The notes below the pieces were generated by a model. The model made no database searches. It was not told where the DNA came from and worked only from the letters and a program-made list of their open reading frames with translations. A stretch of 56,935 bases of DNA from Nocardiopsis sp. FR4 (GTDB taxonomy: Bacteria > Actinomycetota > Actinomycetes > Streptosporangiales > Streptosporangiaceae). The position numbers and the translations under genes were made by a program. Location: NCBI RefSeq assembly GCF_009830945.1, contig NZ_ML776456.1:64903-121837 (forward strand), read 5' to 3'. Every line of letters begins with the position of its first letter. The stretch's first letter is position 1. Shown piece after piece: positions 41,101 through 50,444 of this stretch.

Positions 41101-42558
41101 GTGAAAACTCCAAGCGCATCCCCCACCGACACCGGCAAGCGCCCGGCGGGGCCCATTGACCGCTACTTCCGCATCAGCGAGCGCGGGTCCACCCTCGGCA
41201 CCGAGGTCCGCGGCGGCCTGGCGACCTTCTTCGCCATGGCCTACATCGTCGTCCTCAACCCGCTGATCATCGGCACGGCCGAGGACGTCAACGGCGACAC
41301 CCTGGGCATCCCCGAGGTGGCCGCCGTCACGGCCGTGGTCTCGGCGATCTCCTGCCTGCTCATGGGCGTGGTCAGCCGCTACCCGTTCGCCATCGCCGCG
41401 GGCATGGGCCTCAACGCCGTCGTCGCCTACGGGATCGCGCCGGTCATGCCCTGGTCCGACGTCTTCATGCTGATCGTCGTCGAGGGCGTCATCCTGCTGA
41501 TCCTGGTGCTCACCGGGTTCCGCACCGCGGTCTTCGCCGCGATCCCGCCCGGCCTCAAGGTCGCCATCGCGGTCGGCGTGGGCCTGTTCCTGGCGCTGAT
41601 CGGCCTGGTCAACGCCGGCTTCGTGCAGGCGGGCCAGGGCACCCCGGTGCAGCTCGGCGACGGCGGCCTCCAGGGCTGGCCGATCCTCATCTTCGTCCTC
41701 GGCCTGCTGGTCACCATCGCGCTGTACGTGCGCAGGGTGCCGGGCGCCATGCTGCTGGGCATCCTCACCGCCACGGTCGTGGCGATCGGGGTCGAGGTGG
41801 CCCTGGGCGGCGGCGACAACCGCCTGGGCTGGAGCCTGACCGTTCCGGCCCTGCCCACCGGCGCGGGCGACCTGGTCGCGGTACCCGACTTCTCGCTGAT
41901 CGGCCTGTTCACCGAGGGCGGCTTCAACGTGTTCGGCCGCTGGTCCGAGATCGGCTTCGCCACCGTGCTCATGCTGGTCTTCACGCTGCTGCTGGCCGAC
42001 TTCTTCGACACCATGGGCACCATGGTCGGTGTCGCCCACCAGGGCGGCCTGGCCGACGAGGACGGCAACATCCCCGGCAGCCGCGAGGTGCTGGCCGCCG
42101 ACGCCTTCGGCACGATCCTCGGCGGCGTGGGCTCGGCCTCGGTGGCCACCATCTACGCCGAGTCCGCCGCGGGCGTCGGTGAGGGCGCCCGCACCGGCGT
42201 CGCGCCGATGGTCACCGGCGCCCTGATGCTGGTCGCCACCCTGTTCACCCCGCTGGTGTCGCTGGTGCCCTTCGAGGCGGCCACGCCGGTGCTGGTGATC
42301 GTGGGCTTCATGATGCTGACCCAGGTCGTCAGCATCGACTTCAAGGACCCGGCCCTGGGTCTGGGCTCCTTCATGGCGATCGTCATGATGCCCTTCACCT
42401 ACTCGATCGCCAACGGCATCGGGTTCGGCCTGCTGACCTACGCCTTCGTCAGCCTGGTCACCGGCAGGAGGCGTCAGGTGCACCCGCTGCTGTGGCTGAT
42501 CTCCCTGGTGTTCCTGATCCACTTCGCGGAGGCCCCGATCAGTGCGCTGATCGGCTGA
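41101..42558 (+). CDS. NCS2 family purine permease (AzgA/PbuG type)
   Basis: A 485-residue membrane protein with 12 or more helices of the NCS2 (nucleobase-cation symport) family, AzgA-like branch, which imports adenine, guanine or hypoxanthine with protons. Family marks: the start IDRYFRISERGSTLGTEVRGGL, the segment FAIAAGMGLNAVVAYG, the substrate-site motif LLADFFDTMGTMVGV, and ESAAGVGEGARTG. The GTG at 41101 fits the family start. No purine riboswitch is visible upstream; an inverted repeat at 41028-41045 may be the control site. A strong terminator follows. Confidence 0.95.
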   Translation: MKTPSASPTDTGKRPAGPIDRYFRISERGSTLGTEVRGGLATFFAMAYIVVLNPLIIGTAEDVNGDTLGIPEVAAVTAVVSAISCLLMGVVSRYPFAIAAGMGLNAVVAYGIAPVMPWSDVFMLIVVEGVILLILVLTGFRTAVFAAIPPGLKVAIAVGVGLFLALIGLVNAGFVQAGQGTPVQLGDGGLQGWPILIFVLGLLVTIALYVRRVPGAMLLGILTATVVAIGVEVALGGGDNRLGWSLTVPALPTGAGDLVAVPDFSLIGLFTEGGFNVFGRWSEIGFATVLMLVFTLLLADFFDTMGTMVGVAHQGGLADEDGNIPGSREVLAADAFGTILGGVGSASVATIYAESAAGVGEGARTGVAPMVTGALMLVATLFTPLVSLVPFEAATPVLVIVGFMMLTQVVSIDFKDPALGLGSFMAIVMMPFTYSIANGIGFGLLTYAFVSLVTGRRRQVHPLLWLISLVFLIHFAEAPISALIG

Positions 42559-42598
42559 TCCGCCGCCTTCTCCTCCGGGCGGGAATTCCGGAGACGGG

Positions 42599-42635
42599 AA
42601 ACGGCGTTGACTCCACTGATGAGTCAACGCCGTTT
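42599..42635 (+). terminator. Rho-independent terminator of the NCS2 permease
   Basis: Fifteen-base perfect stem (AAACGGCGTTGACTC and its complement) with a seven-base loop CACTGAT, then TTACTTATTT. One of the few terminators here with a T-rich tail. Confidence 0.92.
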
Positions 42636-42690
42636 ACTTATTTGTCCAGCTTGTCCGATACATCCGGTTCGACACGGCGGTCAGCCGGTG

Positions 42691-42738
42691 GCCGCATCAG
42701 TCCCTCCCCGCCCGTTCCAGGGGAGGGACTGATGCGGC
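42691..42738 (+). promoter_or_regulatory. 19-bp perfect hairpin burying the ribosome site and start codon of the MFS gene
   Basis: Left arm 42691-42709, ten-base loop 42710-42719, right arm 42720-42738; all 19 pairs match. The right arm holds the ribosome site GGGGAGGG (42720-42727) and the ATG (42732-42734). As RNA the stem would hide both. It is distinct from the NCS2 terminator 56 bases upstream and has no T tail, so a simple terminator reading is poor. Confidence 0.85.
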
Positions 42739-44141
42739 GTATCGCCATGTTCCGCTCTCTGTCCATCCGCAACTACCGCCTGTTCGCCCTCGGCCAACTG
42801 CTGTCCAACCCCGGCACGTGGATGCAGCGCATTGCCCAGGACTGGCTGGTCCTGCAACTCAGCGGTGGCAGCGGTATCGCGCTGGGCATGACCACCGCCC
42901 TGCAGTTCCTGCCCATGCTCCTGTTCGGCCTGTGGGGCGGGGCCCTGGTCGACCGGCTGGACAAGCGCAGGCTGCTGATGTGCACCCAGTGCGCCATGGG
43001 AGTGCTCGCCGTGGGCCTGGGCGTGCTGGCCACGCTCGGGGCCGCCGAGGTCTGGCACGTGTACCTGTTCGCCCTCCTGCTCGGCCTCATCACCGTGCTG
43101 GACAACCCCGGGCGCCAGGCCTTCGTCCCGGAGATGGTCGACCGGGAGCACCTCTCCAACGCCATCGCCCTCAACAGCGCCAGCTTCCAGCTCGGCCGGG
43201 TCACCGGACCCGCCGTCGCGGGACTGCTCATCGCGGTCATCGGCAGCGGCCCGGTCTTCCTCATCAACGGGGCCTCGTTCGGGTTCACCATCCTGGCCCT
43301 GGCGATGATGCGCACCGGTGAGCTCAACACCCCCGAGCGGGCGTCCGGGGGCAGGGGGCGGATCCGGGAGGGGCTCAGCTACATCGGCGGCAGGCGCGAC
43401 CTCGTCCTCCTGCTGGCCCTGGCCGCGTGCACGCAGTTCTTCGGAGCCAACACCCAGAACCAGATCGCCCTGATGGTCAACAACGTCTTCGAGACCGGCG
43501 CCGACGCCTTCGGCGCCGCGGCGGCGTTCCTGGCCGTCGGGGCGCTGGCGGGCGCCCTCCTGGCCGCCCGCCGGGAGCGGCCCCGGCTGCGTCTGGTGCT
43601 TCTGGGGTCGATGGGGTTCGGCGTGCTCCAGGTGGTGGCCGGGCTCATGCCCGGCTACGTGCCGTTCGTCGTGGTCCTGGTCCCCATGGGCATCGCCTTC
43701 ATGACCTACATGACCACGATCAACGCCACCTTCCAACTGAGCGTGGACCCGCACATGCGCGGCCGGGTCATGAGCATGTTCATGCTGGTGTTCCTGGGCG
43801 TGGCACCCCTGGGCGCACCCGTGGTCGGCCTGCTCGCCGACTCCTTCGGCCCGCAGGCCAGCCTCGTGATCGGCGGCTCGGTGACCGTCGTGGTGGTCTC
43901 GGCGCTGTCCGTGCCGCTCTTCCGGCTCAAGGGCGTGCGCCCGCGCGACCTGGTGCGGCGACGGCGTCCGGACGCGGAGCGGGCTGCCGGGGAGCGGGCG
44001 GCGGAGGAGCCGGAGCCCGTCCCGGACGCGCGCGCGGAGGCGGGGACCGAGCCGCTCCGGCGCCCCCGCACGGCGGAGGCGGCGGGCGCCTCCGAGGGCG
44101 GGGAACCCCGTCCCCCGGAGGACGCGGTCAGCCGTACCTGA
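42732..44141 (+). CDS. MFS transporter
   Basis: A 469-residue major facilitator of the enterobactin-exporter/MFS_3 type with 10-12 helices. It begins FRSLSIRNYRLFALGQLLSNPGTWMQRIAQDWLVL, a start shared by many actinobacterial members, with the loop VDRLDKRRLL after helix 2 and NPGRQAFVPEMV in the middle. The last 70 residues are a charged, probably disordered cytosolic tail. The substrate is unknown. The ATG at 42732 has GGGAGGG just upstream but lies inside a very stable hairpin; the next in-frame ATG is at 42747. thpR and a tiny membrane peptide gene follow on the same strand after a second long hairpin. Confidence 0.9.
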   Translation: MRRIAMFRSLSIRNYRLFALGQLLSNPGTWMQRIAQDWLVLQLSGGSGIALGMTTALQFLPMLLFGLWGGALVDRLDKRRLLMCTQCAMGVLAVGLGVLATLGAAEVWHVYLFALLLGLITVLDNPGRQAFVPEMVDREHLSNAIALNSASFQLGRVTGPAVAGLLIAVIGSGPVFLINGASFGFTILALAMMRTGELNTPERASGGRGRIREGLSYIGGRRDLVLLLALAACTQFFGANTQNQIALMVNNVFETGADAFGAAAAFLAVGALAGALLAARRERPRLRLVLLGSMGFGVLQVVAGLMPGYVPFVVVLVPMGIAFMTYMTTINATFQLSVDPHMRGRVMSMFMLVFLGVAPLGAPVVGLLADSFGPQASLVIGGSVTVVVVSALSVPLFRLKGVRPRDLVRRRRPDAERAAGERAAEEPEPVPDARAEAGTEPLRRPRTAEAAGASEGGEPRPPEDAVSRT

Positions 44142-44145
44142 GAAC

Positions 44146-44194
44146 CCGTGAGCCGGTCGCGCCCCGCCGTCCTCGGGGCGCGACCGGCTCACGG
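44146..44194 (+). terminator. 21-bp perfect hairpin after the MFS gene
   Basis: Arms 44146-44166 and 44174-44194, all 21 pairs matched, seven-base loop CCGTCCT, five bases after the MFS stop and 17 before thpR. No T tract follows. Confidence 0.8.
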
Positions 44195-44211
44195 CGGGGC
44201 AGGATGGGGGC

Positions 44212-44802
44212 ATGAGACTCTTCGTCGCGCTCGACCCGCCCCCCGAGGTGACCGACGCGCTGCGCGCCGCCGTCGACCGGGGCCGTGAGCACACCCCCGA
44301 CCTGCGCTGGTCCAGGCCCCGGGACTGGCACCTCACCCTGGTCTTCCTCGGCGAGGTGGGCGAGGGCCTCCTGCCCGCGCTCACCGAAGCCCTCGGCCGC
44401 GAGGCCCGCGCGCACCGGCCCCCGCGCCTCGCCGTCGAGGGCTGGGGCACCTTCCCGCCCGGCGGCCGGCGCTCCTCCGTCCTGTGGGCCGGGCTCAGCG
44501 GCGACACCGAGGCCCTCGGGGCCCTGGCCGACGGGGTGCGCGCCGCCGTGCGCGGGACCGGTCTCCCGGTCGAGGACCGCGCCTACGTGCCGCACATCAC
44601 GGTCGCCCGCAGCCGCCCCGCCCGGGATCTCAGCGGCACCGTCCGCGCCCTGGGAGACCTGCGGGTCCGCGGGTGGCGTGCGGGGGAGCTGTGCCTGGTG
44701 GAGAGCCGCCCGGGACGGGAGGACCGCTACCGAACCGCCCGGACCTGGGCATTAGGCTGGGAAACGGATCCCACCCCACCTCCGGAGCGGAGCACGTCAT
44801 GA
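44212..44802 (+). CDS. thpR: RNA 2',3'-cyclic phosphodiesterase (2H family, ThpR)
   Basis: A 196-residue 2H phosphoesterase with both catalytic motifs: His40-Leu-Thr42 in WHLTLVFLG and His128-Ile-Thr130 in YVPHITVAR. The start MRLFVALDPP and the FVALDPP strand are standard. The enzyme opens 2',3'-cyclic phosphates on RNA ends; the older name 2'-5' RNA ligase comes from an in-vitro reaction. Its stop codon overlaps the ATG of a 32-residue membrane peptide gene (ATGA). Confidence 0.95.
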   Translation: MRLFVALDPPPEVTDALRAAVDRGREHTPDLRWSRPRDWHLTLVFLGEVGEGLLPALTEALGREARAHRPPRLAVEGWGTFPPGGRRSSVLWAGLSGDTEALGALADGVRAAVRGTGLPVEDRAYVPHITVARSRPARDLSGTVRALGDLRVRGWRAGELCLVESRPGREDRYRTARTWALGWETDPTPPPERSTS

Positions 44803-44897
44803 GCATGCTCACCAACAACCGTAAGCAGCGCTGGCTGCTGCCCGTGGTGCTGGGCTCCATCATGCTCATCGTGGTCCTGGGCGCCCTGCTGGGCTGA
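44799..44897 (+). CDS. 32-residue single-helix membrane peptide, coupled to thpR
   Basis: MSMLTNNRKQ is followed by a hydrophobic helix from about residue 12 to 32. It overlaps the thpR stop by the ATGA arrangement and has GGAGCGGAG upstream, both signs of real translation. Length, basic start and position beside an MFS gene recall the SGM_5486 family of transporter-associated peptides; I am not certain of the match. It may assist the MFS transporter encoded just upstream of thpR. Confidence 0.7.
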   Translation: MSMLTNNRKQRWLLPVVLGSIMLIVVLGALLG

Positions 44898-44898
44898 G

Positions 44899-44934
44899 CG
44901 GCGCCGACCCGGCTCGGGCCCCGGGTCCGCGCCG
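44899..44934. terminator. Two-way terminator hairpin
   Basis: CGGCGC and ACCCGG pair with CCGGGT and GCGCCG around an eight-base loop, with a two-by-two internal bulge. It fills the gap between the convergent membrane peptide and BKACE genes. Confidence 0.65.
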
Positions 44935-44940
44935 ACCGGT

Positions 44941-45666
44941 TCAGGCCGCGGCGGAGGCCACGGCCACCGCGTGCTCGATCAGCGCGGCGTTGTCGCGCGC
45001 CTCCGTGCCGTCGGGCAGGCGCATGGTGTCCTCCAGCCCCATCCGGATGTCGTGGCCCGAGAAGACCGCCGACTCCAGGAGCGGCCAGGCCGTCGCGTCG
45101 ATCCCGTGCAGCAGCCGGGGCTGCTGCACCCCCGCCCGGTCCAGCAGCGAAAGGATCGCCATGGCGTTGCGCTCGGCGTCCTCCACCGTGACCTGCGTGG
45201 GCTCCACCAGCACCGACGCGGCCTCCAGCCCGGTGGCGACGAGGATGCGCGCGGCCTCCACCGTCCACAGCCCCGCCTCCACCTCGATCCGGCGGTCCCT
45301 CAGCAGGTGCACCAGGTCCACCGAGCCCGCCTCGTGCAGGTTCACCGTCACCGAGTCCGGCAGGGCCGAGGACGCCCACCTCTGCACCAGGTCGTAGCGC
45401 CGCCAGGGGTCGGACTCCGCCGACAGGGACGTGGTCAGTGACACGGGCACCCCGGGCCCGTCGGCGCGCAGCCGCTCCATCAGCGGTCCGACCACCTGCG
45501 GTTCCAGGGACTCGGCTCCGCCGCGGTCGCGCGGGTGCACGTGGATCTCGGTCGCGCCCGCCGCCACCACCGCGTGGGCGTCCGCCACCAGCTGGTCCAC
45601 GGACACGGGCAGGGCGGGGTGCGCTCCGGGGCGGCGGTCCCCGTTCAGACAGGCGACGATCCTCAT
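44941..45666 (-). CDS. Beta-keto acid cleavage enzyme (BKACE, DUF849)
   Basis: A 241-residue TIM-barrel protein of the BKACE family, whose founding member Kce splits 3-keto-5-aminohexanoate with acetyl-CoA in lysine breakdown. The zinc-binding HxH is His-Val-His in ATEIHVHPRDRGG near residue 45, followed by the Arg-Asp typical of the family, and HDIRMGLEDTMRLPDG near the end. It is about 30-60 residues shorter than Kce, like many actinobacterial members. The family acts on many different beta-keto acids, so the substrate is open. AAGGAGG precedes the ATG at 45666; the longer frame is rejected. Confidence 0.87.
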   Translation of the reverse strand: MRIVACLNGDRRPGAHPALPVSVDQLVADAHAVVAAGATEIHVHPRDRGGAESLEPQVVGPLMERLRADGPGVPVSLTTSLSAESDPWRRYDLVQRWASSALPDSVTVNLHEAGSVDLVHLLRDRRIEVEAGLWTVEAARILVATGLEAASVLVEPTQVTVEDAERNAMAILSLLDRAGVQQPRLLHGIDATAWPLLESAVFSGHDIRMGLEDTMRLPDGTEARDNAALIEHAVAVASAAA

Positions 45667-45757
45667 GAGGCCCTCCTTACGGCGCTCCGTAAGCCCAATG
45701 TGCCCGTTACCGCCCGGGTACAAGCCATCCGGGCGGTTCCCTGGCAGGATGTCGGTC

Positions 45758-46819
45758 ATGAGAACTCCCCGTGTTCTTGCCGCGACCGCCCTCCTCGCCC
45801 TCCTTCCCGCGTCCCCCGCCCTGGCCTTCCCAGAGGAGCCGAGCGGTTCCGGCGGAGTGGACTACCCGCGCGGAGGGGAGGGCCCCGAGGGCTCGGAGAT
45901 CGCGTTCGAGTTCCAGGACCCCCGGATCTCGGAGTCCAGCGGGCTGGCGCCCTCCCTGCGCCACGAGGGCGTGTGGTGGACGCACAACGACAGCGGGGAC
46001 CACCCCAGCGAGGTGTACGCGGTCGACGAAGGGGGCGCCACCCTCGCCACCGTCACCCTGGGCGTGGAGCGGCGCGACTGGGAGGCGCTGTCCGTCGTGG
46101 CGGCGCCCGACGGGACCCCCTCGGTCCTCGTGGGCGACATCGGCGACAACTTCAACGGCGGCTGGCCCGACGTGCGGGTGTACCGGTTCGCCGAACCCGA
46201 GGTGCTCGCCGACGCGGTGATCGACCCGGCGGTGTTCACCCTCACCTACGCGGACGGCGGGCGCGACGCCGAGTCGATGATGGTCGACCCCCGCGACGGT
46301 CGGCTGTACGTGGTGTCCAAGGAGTTCTCCGGCGGGCTGTACGCGGCCCCCGAGACCCTGGACCCCGAGGGCGGGAACGTCCTGGAGCGGGTCGACTCCG
46401 CTCCGCTGTTCGCCACCGACGCCGCCTTCGCCCCGGACGGCGGCCGCTACGCGATCCGCACCTACTGGGGGGCCACCGTCTACGACTCCGCCGACGGCGT
46501 GCCCGGCACCGCGCTCGGCTCCTTCGACCTGCCCGAGTCCGACCAGGGCGAGTCCCTGGCCTTCACCCCGGACGGGGCCGCGCTCATGGTCGGGACCGAG
46601 GGCCCGAACGCGCCGGTCTGGCGGATCCCGCTGGAGGACGGGTACCTGACCGGGGAGGCGGCCGCGGAGGCCGGCGGGGCCGCGGAGGAGTCCGCCGTCG
46701 ACGAGGAGGAGGGCACCGCCGGGCCCGAGGCCCGCGACGCGCTGCCGTTCATCGTCGGCGGTGCCGCGGTGGCGGCGCTGGTCATCGCCGGGATCGTGCT
46801 GCTGGCCCGCCGGGGCTGA
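45758..46819 (+). CDS. Secreted, membrane-anchored beta-propeller-like protein
   Basis: A 353-residue protein. A signal peptide (1-23, ending SPALAF) is followed by an acidic start, then repeated blades such as RISESSGLAPS, WWTHNDSGDHPSEVYAVDEGG, DIGDNFNGGWPDVRVYRF and DAESMMVDPRDGRLYVVSKE. An acidic linker and one C-terminal membrane helix (about 327-350) with a short RRG tail anchor it. The pattern is that of uncharacterised actinobacterial propeller proteins related to TolB or esterase-like phytase folds; no catalytic residues are evident. An ATG three codons earlier (45749) is the alternative start. Confidence 0.75.
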   Translation: MRTPRVLAATALLALLPASPALAFPEEPSGSGGVDYPRGGEGPEGSEIAFEFQDPRISESSGLAPSLRHEGVWWTHNDSGDHPSEVYAVDEGGATLATVTLGVERRDWEALSVVAAPDGTPSVLVGDIGDNFNGGWPDVRVYRFAEPEVLADAVIDPAVFTLTYADGGRDAESMMVDPRDGRLYVVSKEFSGGLYAAPETLDPEGGNVLERVDSAPLFATDAAFAPDGGRYAIRTYWGATVYDSADGVPGTALGSFDLPESDQGESLAFTPDGAALMVGTEGPNAPVWRIPLEDGYLTGEAAAEAGGAAEESAVDEEEGTAGPEARDALPFIVGGAAVAALVIAGIVLLARRG

Positions 46820-46826
46820 GCCGTCG

Positions 46827-46845
46827 GGTCCGCCGGCGGCGGACC
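46827..46845. terminator. Two-way terminator hairpin
   Basis: GGTCCGCC-GGC-GGCGGACC, an eight-base perfect stem filling the 26-base gap between the convergent propeller and CGNR genes. Confidence 0.65.
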
Positions 46846-47454
46846 TCAGGTCCGCCCGTCGGCCTCGCGTCGGGCGCGCAGCGCGCGGACCTTGGCGCGG
46901 TTGCCGCAGCGCTCCATGGAGCACCAGCGGCGCCGTCCGGGCCGCGAGGCGTCCACGAAGACGAGCTCGCAGTCGGGCGAACCGCACACGCGTATCCGCT
47001 CGGCGAGGGGGCCGGTGAACAGTTCCACGGCGTCGCGGGCCACCGTGGACAGCACCGCGGCGGCGTCCGCGGGCAGTGCCCAGGAGCGCTCCCCGCCCGG
47101 GCCCATCCGCGGCGCCAGCGGAGGGCGGGCGGCGGCCCGGTTGACCGCCTCGACGTCCTCGGCGGGGAGGGGGCCGCCGCCGACGTGGGCCAGGACCGCG
47201 CGCCAGAGCGCGTCGCGCAGGGCTCTGGCCGCGGTCAGCCCGGCCTCGCCGACCGCGACCCGCGCGGGGTCCAGGCGCAGGCGGCACCGCGCGGCCCAGT
47301 CAGCGAGGTCCCCGGGCCCGCGCAGGCTCTCGTGGACCGCGTACGCCCCCGGCCCCCCGGTGACGAGCAGCTCAAGGCACAGGGTTCCGGGGTCGAAGAC
47401 GTAGGCGGGCCCGTGCCCGGGGTTCATGGGCATACCGGTTGTGGCCTGTGTCAT
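46846..47454 (-). CDS. CGNR zinc-finger transcriptional regulator
   Basis: A 202-residue protein of the CGNR (ABATE domain) family. The N-terminal domain (residues 15-140) is the putative ligand-binding ABATE part, and the C-terminal finger is CGSPDCELVFVDASRPGRRR plus WCSMERCGNRAKVRALRAR, with four cysteines and the Cys-Gly-Asn-Arg sequence that names the family. The start at 47454 lies six bases after a TATACT -10 element on the same strand and lacks a ribosome site, so translation is probably leaderless; two later ATGs are possible. A palindrome over the -10 element suggests it represses itself and perhaps the divergent VOC gene. Confidence 0.88.
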   Translation of the reverse strand: MTQATTGMPMNPGHGPAYVFDPGTLCLELLVTGGPGAYAVHESLRGPGDLADWAARCRLRLDPARVAVGEAGLTAARALRDALWRAVLAHVGGGPLPAEDVEAVNRAAARPPLAPRMGPGGERSWALPADAAAVLSTVARDAVELFTGPLAERIRVCGSPDCELVFVDASRPGRRRWCSMERCGNRAKVRALRARREADGRT

Positions 47455-47458
47455 GTAA

Positions 47459-47471
47459 CCAGTATAACTGG
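47459..47471. promoter_or_regulatory. Palindromic operator over the cgnr promoter
   Basis: CCAGTATAACTGG (CCAGT/ACTGG arms, three-base centre). Its centre forms the TATACT -10 element of the minus-strand regulator gene and lies 47 bases before the divergent VOC gene. AT-rich for this DNA. Confidence 0.6.
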
Positions 47472-47517
47472 AATCACGTGGGCGGCCGCGCCCGCGCCAA
47501 CAGTGAGGAGGCCGACC

Positions 47518-47967
47518 ATGGCCGTGGACTGGCAGCTCGTGGCGGACTGCGCCGAACCGATCCCCCTGGCCCGCTTCTGGGCGGCGGCGCTGGAGTACGA
47601 GCCCGAGGACAACAGCGCGCTCATCGAGCGCGTGGTGGCCGCCGGACTGGCGGGGGAGGAGGACTACACCGAGGTCGACGGGCGCAAGGCGTGGGTCAAG
47701 GCCGCCGCCATCCGCCACCCCGACGACCCCGTGGACGGCCCCACCGGCTTCGGGTTGGGGCGGCGCGTGCTCTTCGTGGCCGTCCCCGAGCCCAAGGCGG
47801 TCAAGAACCGCCTGCACATCGACCTGCGGGTGGGCGCCGACCGCAGGGAGGGGGTGGTCCGGCGGCTGGAGGGCCTGGGCGCCGCCTACGTGCGGACCGT
47901 GGAGGAGCCCGGGGCCTCGCACGTCACCATGCGCGACCCCGAGGGCAACGAGTTCGACGTCCAGTAG
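47518..47967 (+). CDS. VOC superfamily (glyoxalase-like) protein
   Basis: A 149-residue protein with the two beta-alpha-beta units of the vicinal-oxygen-chelate fold: WQLVADCAEPIPLARFWAAAL at the start, RLHIDLRVGADRREGVVRRL in the middle, and HVTMRDPEGNEFDVQ at the end, where the glutamate is a usual metal ligand. This is the Glyoxalase_6 subgroup, with no fixed function; some members give resistance to antibiotics. A TGAGGAGG ribosome site precedes the ATG. It shares its promoter region with the divergent CGNR regulator, which may control it. Confidence 0.87.
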   Translation: MAVDWQLVADCAEPIPLARFWAAALEYEPEDNSALIERVVAAGLAGEEDYTEVDGRKAWVKAAAIRHPDDPVDGPTGFGLGRRVLFVAVPEPKAVKNRLHIDLRVGADRREGVVRRLEGLGAAYVRTVEEPGASHVTMRDPEGNEFDVQ

Positions 47968-47991
47968 CGGCGGACGGCGCCCCGAGGGAGG

Positions 47992-48996
47992 TCAGTCCAC
48001 GGGCTGGGGGTCCAGGAAGTGCTCGCGCACCAGGAAGGCGTGCCGGGAGAAATCGGTGAACACGCCGTCCACCCCGGCCTCGAAGAAGGCCTCGTACTCG
48101 GCGGCGAAGGACCCGTAGTCGCCCGGCTCGCCGTCCGAGCGCAGGTCGGCGGGCAGGAAGTGGTTCTCGCTGCGGAAGGTGTAGGGGTGCACCAGGAGTC
48201 CGGCCTCGTGGGCGTCCTCCACCAGGCTGGTCGGCTCGCCGAGCGTGCCGTCCTCGTTGGTCGGGATCACCAGGCCCTTGGCCGGGCCGATCGCGTGCGC
48301 GAAGGAGGCCACCTCCGCCAGCCCGTCCGGGGTGGTGTGGTGCAGCCAGTGCTCCTCGGTGCCCATCAGGTACACGAGCGGCAGCCCGGTCCCGGTCAGC
48401 TTGCGCAGGCTCTCGGCCTCGAAGGACTGGAGGAACACCGGCACCCGCGGCTCCGGGCCGGTCAGCCCCGCCGCGCGCAGGGCCTCGGTCAGCACCGGCT
48501 CCAACTCCAGGCCCTGCGCCTCGTGGTAGGCGGGGTGCTTGGTCTCGGGGTAGATCCCGATCGGACGGCCCAGCTCCCCGGTGAGCGCCAGCGCCAGCTC
48601 GATGACCTCCTCCAGGATCGGGATCCCGTAGGTCCCGTCCATCATGGCGTTCATCGGGCGCACGTCCCTCAGGCGCTCCACCGCGCGCAGGGTCCGGATC
48701 TCCTCCAGGGTGAAGTCCTGGGCGAAGAACCCCGTCACCTCGCGCCCGTCGACGGTGCGGGTGGCGCGCCGGTCGGCGAACTCGGGGCGTTCGGCCACGT
48801 CCGTGGTCTGGCCGATCTCCTGCTCGTGGCGGCAGATCAGCCGCCCGTCCCGGGTGGCCACCAGGTCCATCTCGATGAAGTCGCCGCCGTGGCGCGCCCC
48901 CAGCTCGTAGGAGGCCAGGGTGTGCTCGGGGCGGTGCCCCGACGCGCCCCGGTGCGAAATGATCTTGATGGGGGGTTCCTTCTTGTTCCTGCGCAC
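47992..48996 (-). CDS. Glycerophosphodiester phosphodiesterase
   Basis: A 334-residue GDPD TIM-barrel enzyme that splits glycerophosphodiesters into glycerol 3-phosphate and an alcohol. The catalytic set is visible: SHRGASGHRPEHT (His-Arg), FIEMDLVATRDG (metal-binding Glu and Asp) and the His in LICRHEQ. A large insert (DFTLEEIRTLRAVERLRDVRPM...) is normal for the longer bacterial form. No signal peptide is seen, so it is probably cytosolic. The GTG at 48996 has AGGA ten bases upstream; an earlier GTG (49068) would put the start inside the serC terminator and is rejected. Confidence 0.92.
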   Translation of the reverse strand: MRRNKKEPPIKIISHRGASGHRPEHTLASYELGARHGGDFIEMDLVATRDGRLICRHEQEIGQTTDVAERPEFADRRATRTVDGREVTGFFAQDFTLEEIRTLRAVERLRDVRPMNAMMDGTYGIPILEEVIELALALTGELGRPIGIYPETKHPAYHEAQGLELEPVLTEALRAAGLTGPEPRVPVFLQSFEAESLRKLTGTGLPLVYLMGTEEHWLHHTTPDGLAEVASFAHAIGPAKGLVIPTNEDGTLGEPTSLVEDAHEAGLLVHPYTFRSENHFLPADLRSDGEPGDYGSFAAEYEAFFEAGVDGVFTDFSRHAFLVREHFLDPQPVD

Positions 48997-49035
48997 AGTC
49001 GAACCGTCCTGGGAGAGCGAGAGCCGGGAAAAGGG

Positions 49036-49066
49036 GGTGGCCGACCCGGGATCCGGGTCGGCCACC
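49036..49066 (-). terminator. serC terminator
   Basis: Fourteen-base perfect stem with a three-base loop, on the minus strand followed by CCCTTTT, 24 bases after the serC stop. Confidence 0.85.
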
Positions 49067-49090
49067 ATTGTGCAACGAGGTGCGCGGGGG

Positions 49091-50383
<1,293 letters not shown>

Positions 50384-50444
50384 CTAATGGGCCGCTGTCG
50401 GGGGTGACACGAGTTGCGACACGAGCCGTGGAAGGTGCCCGCGA

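Noticed and set aside
42691..42738. Reading the MFS-start hairpin as the terminator of the NCS2 gene
   Set aside because: A complete terminator with T tail already lies at 42599-42635, and this hairpin has no T tract and includes the next gene's start codon.
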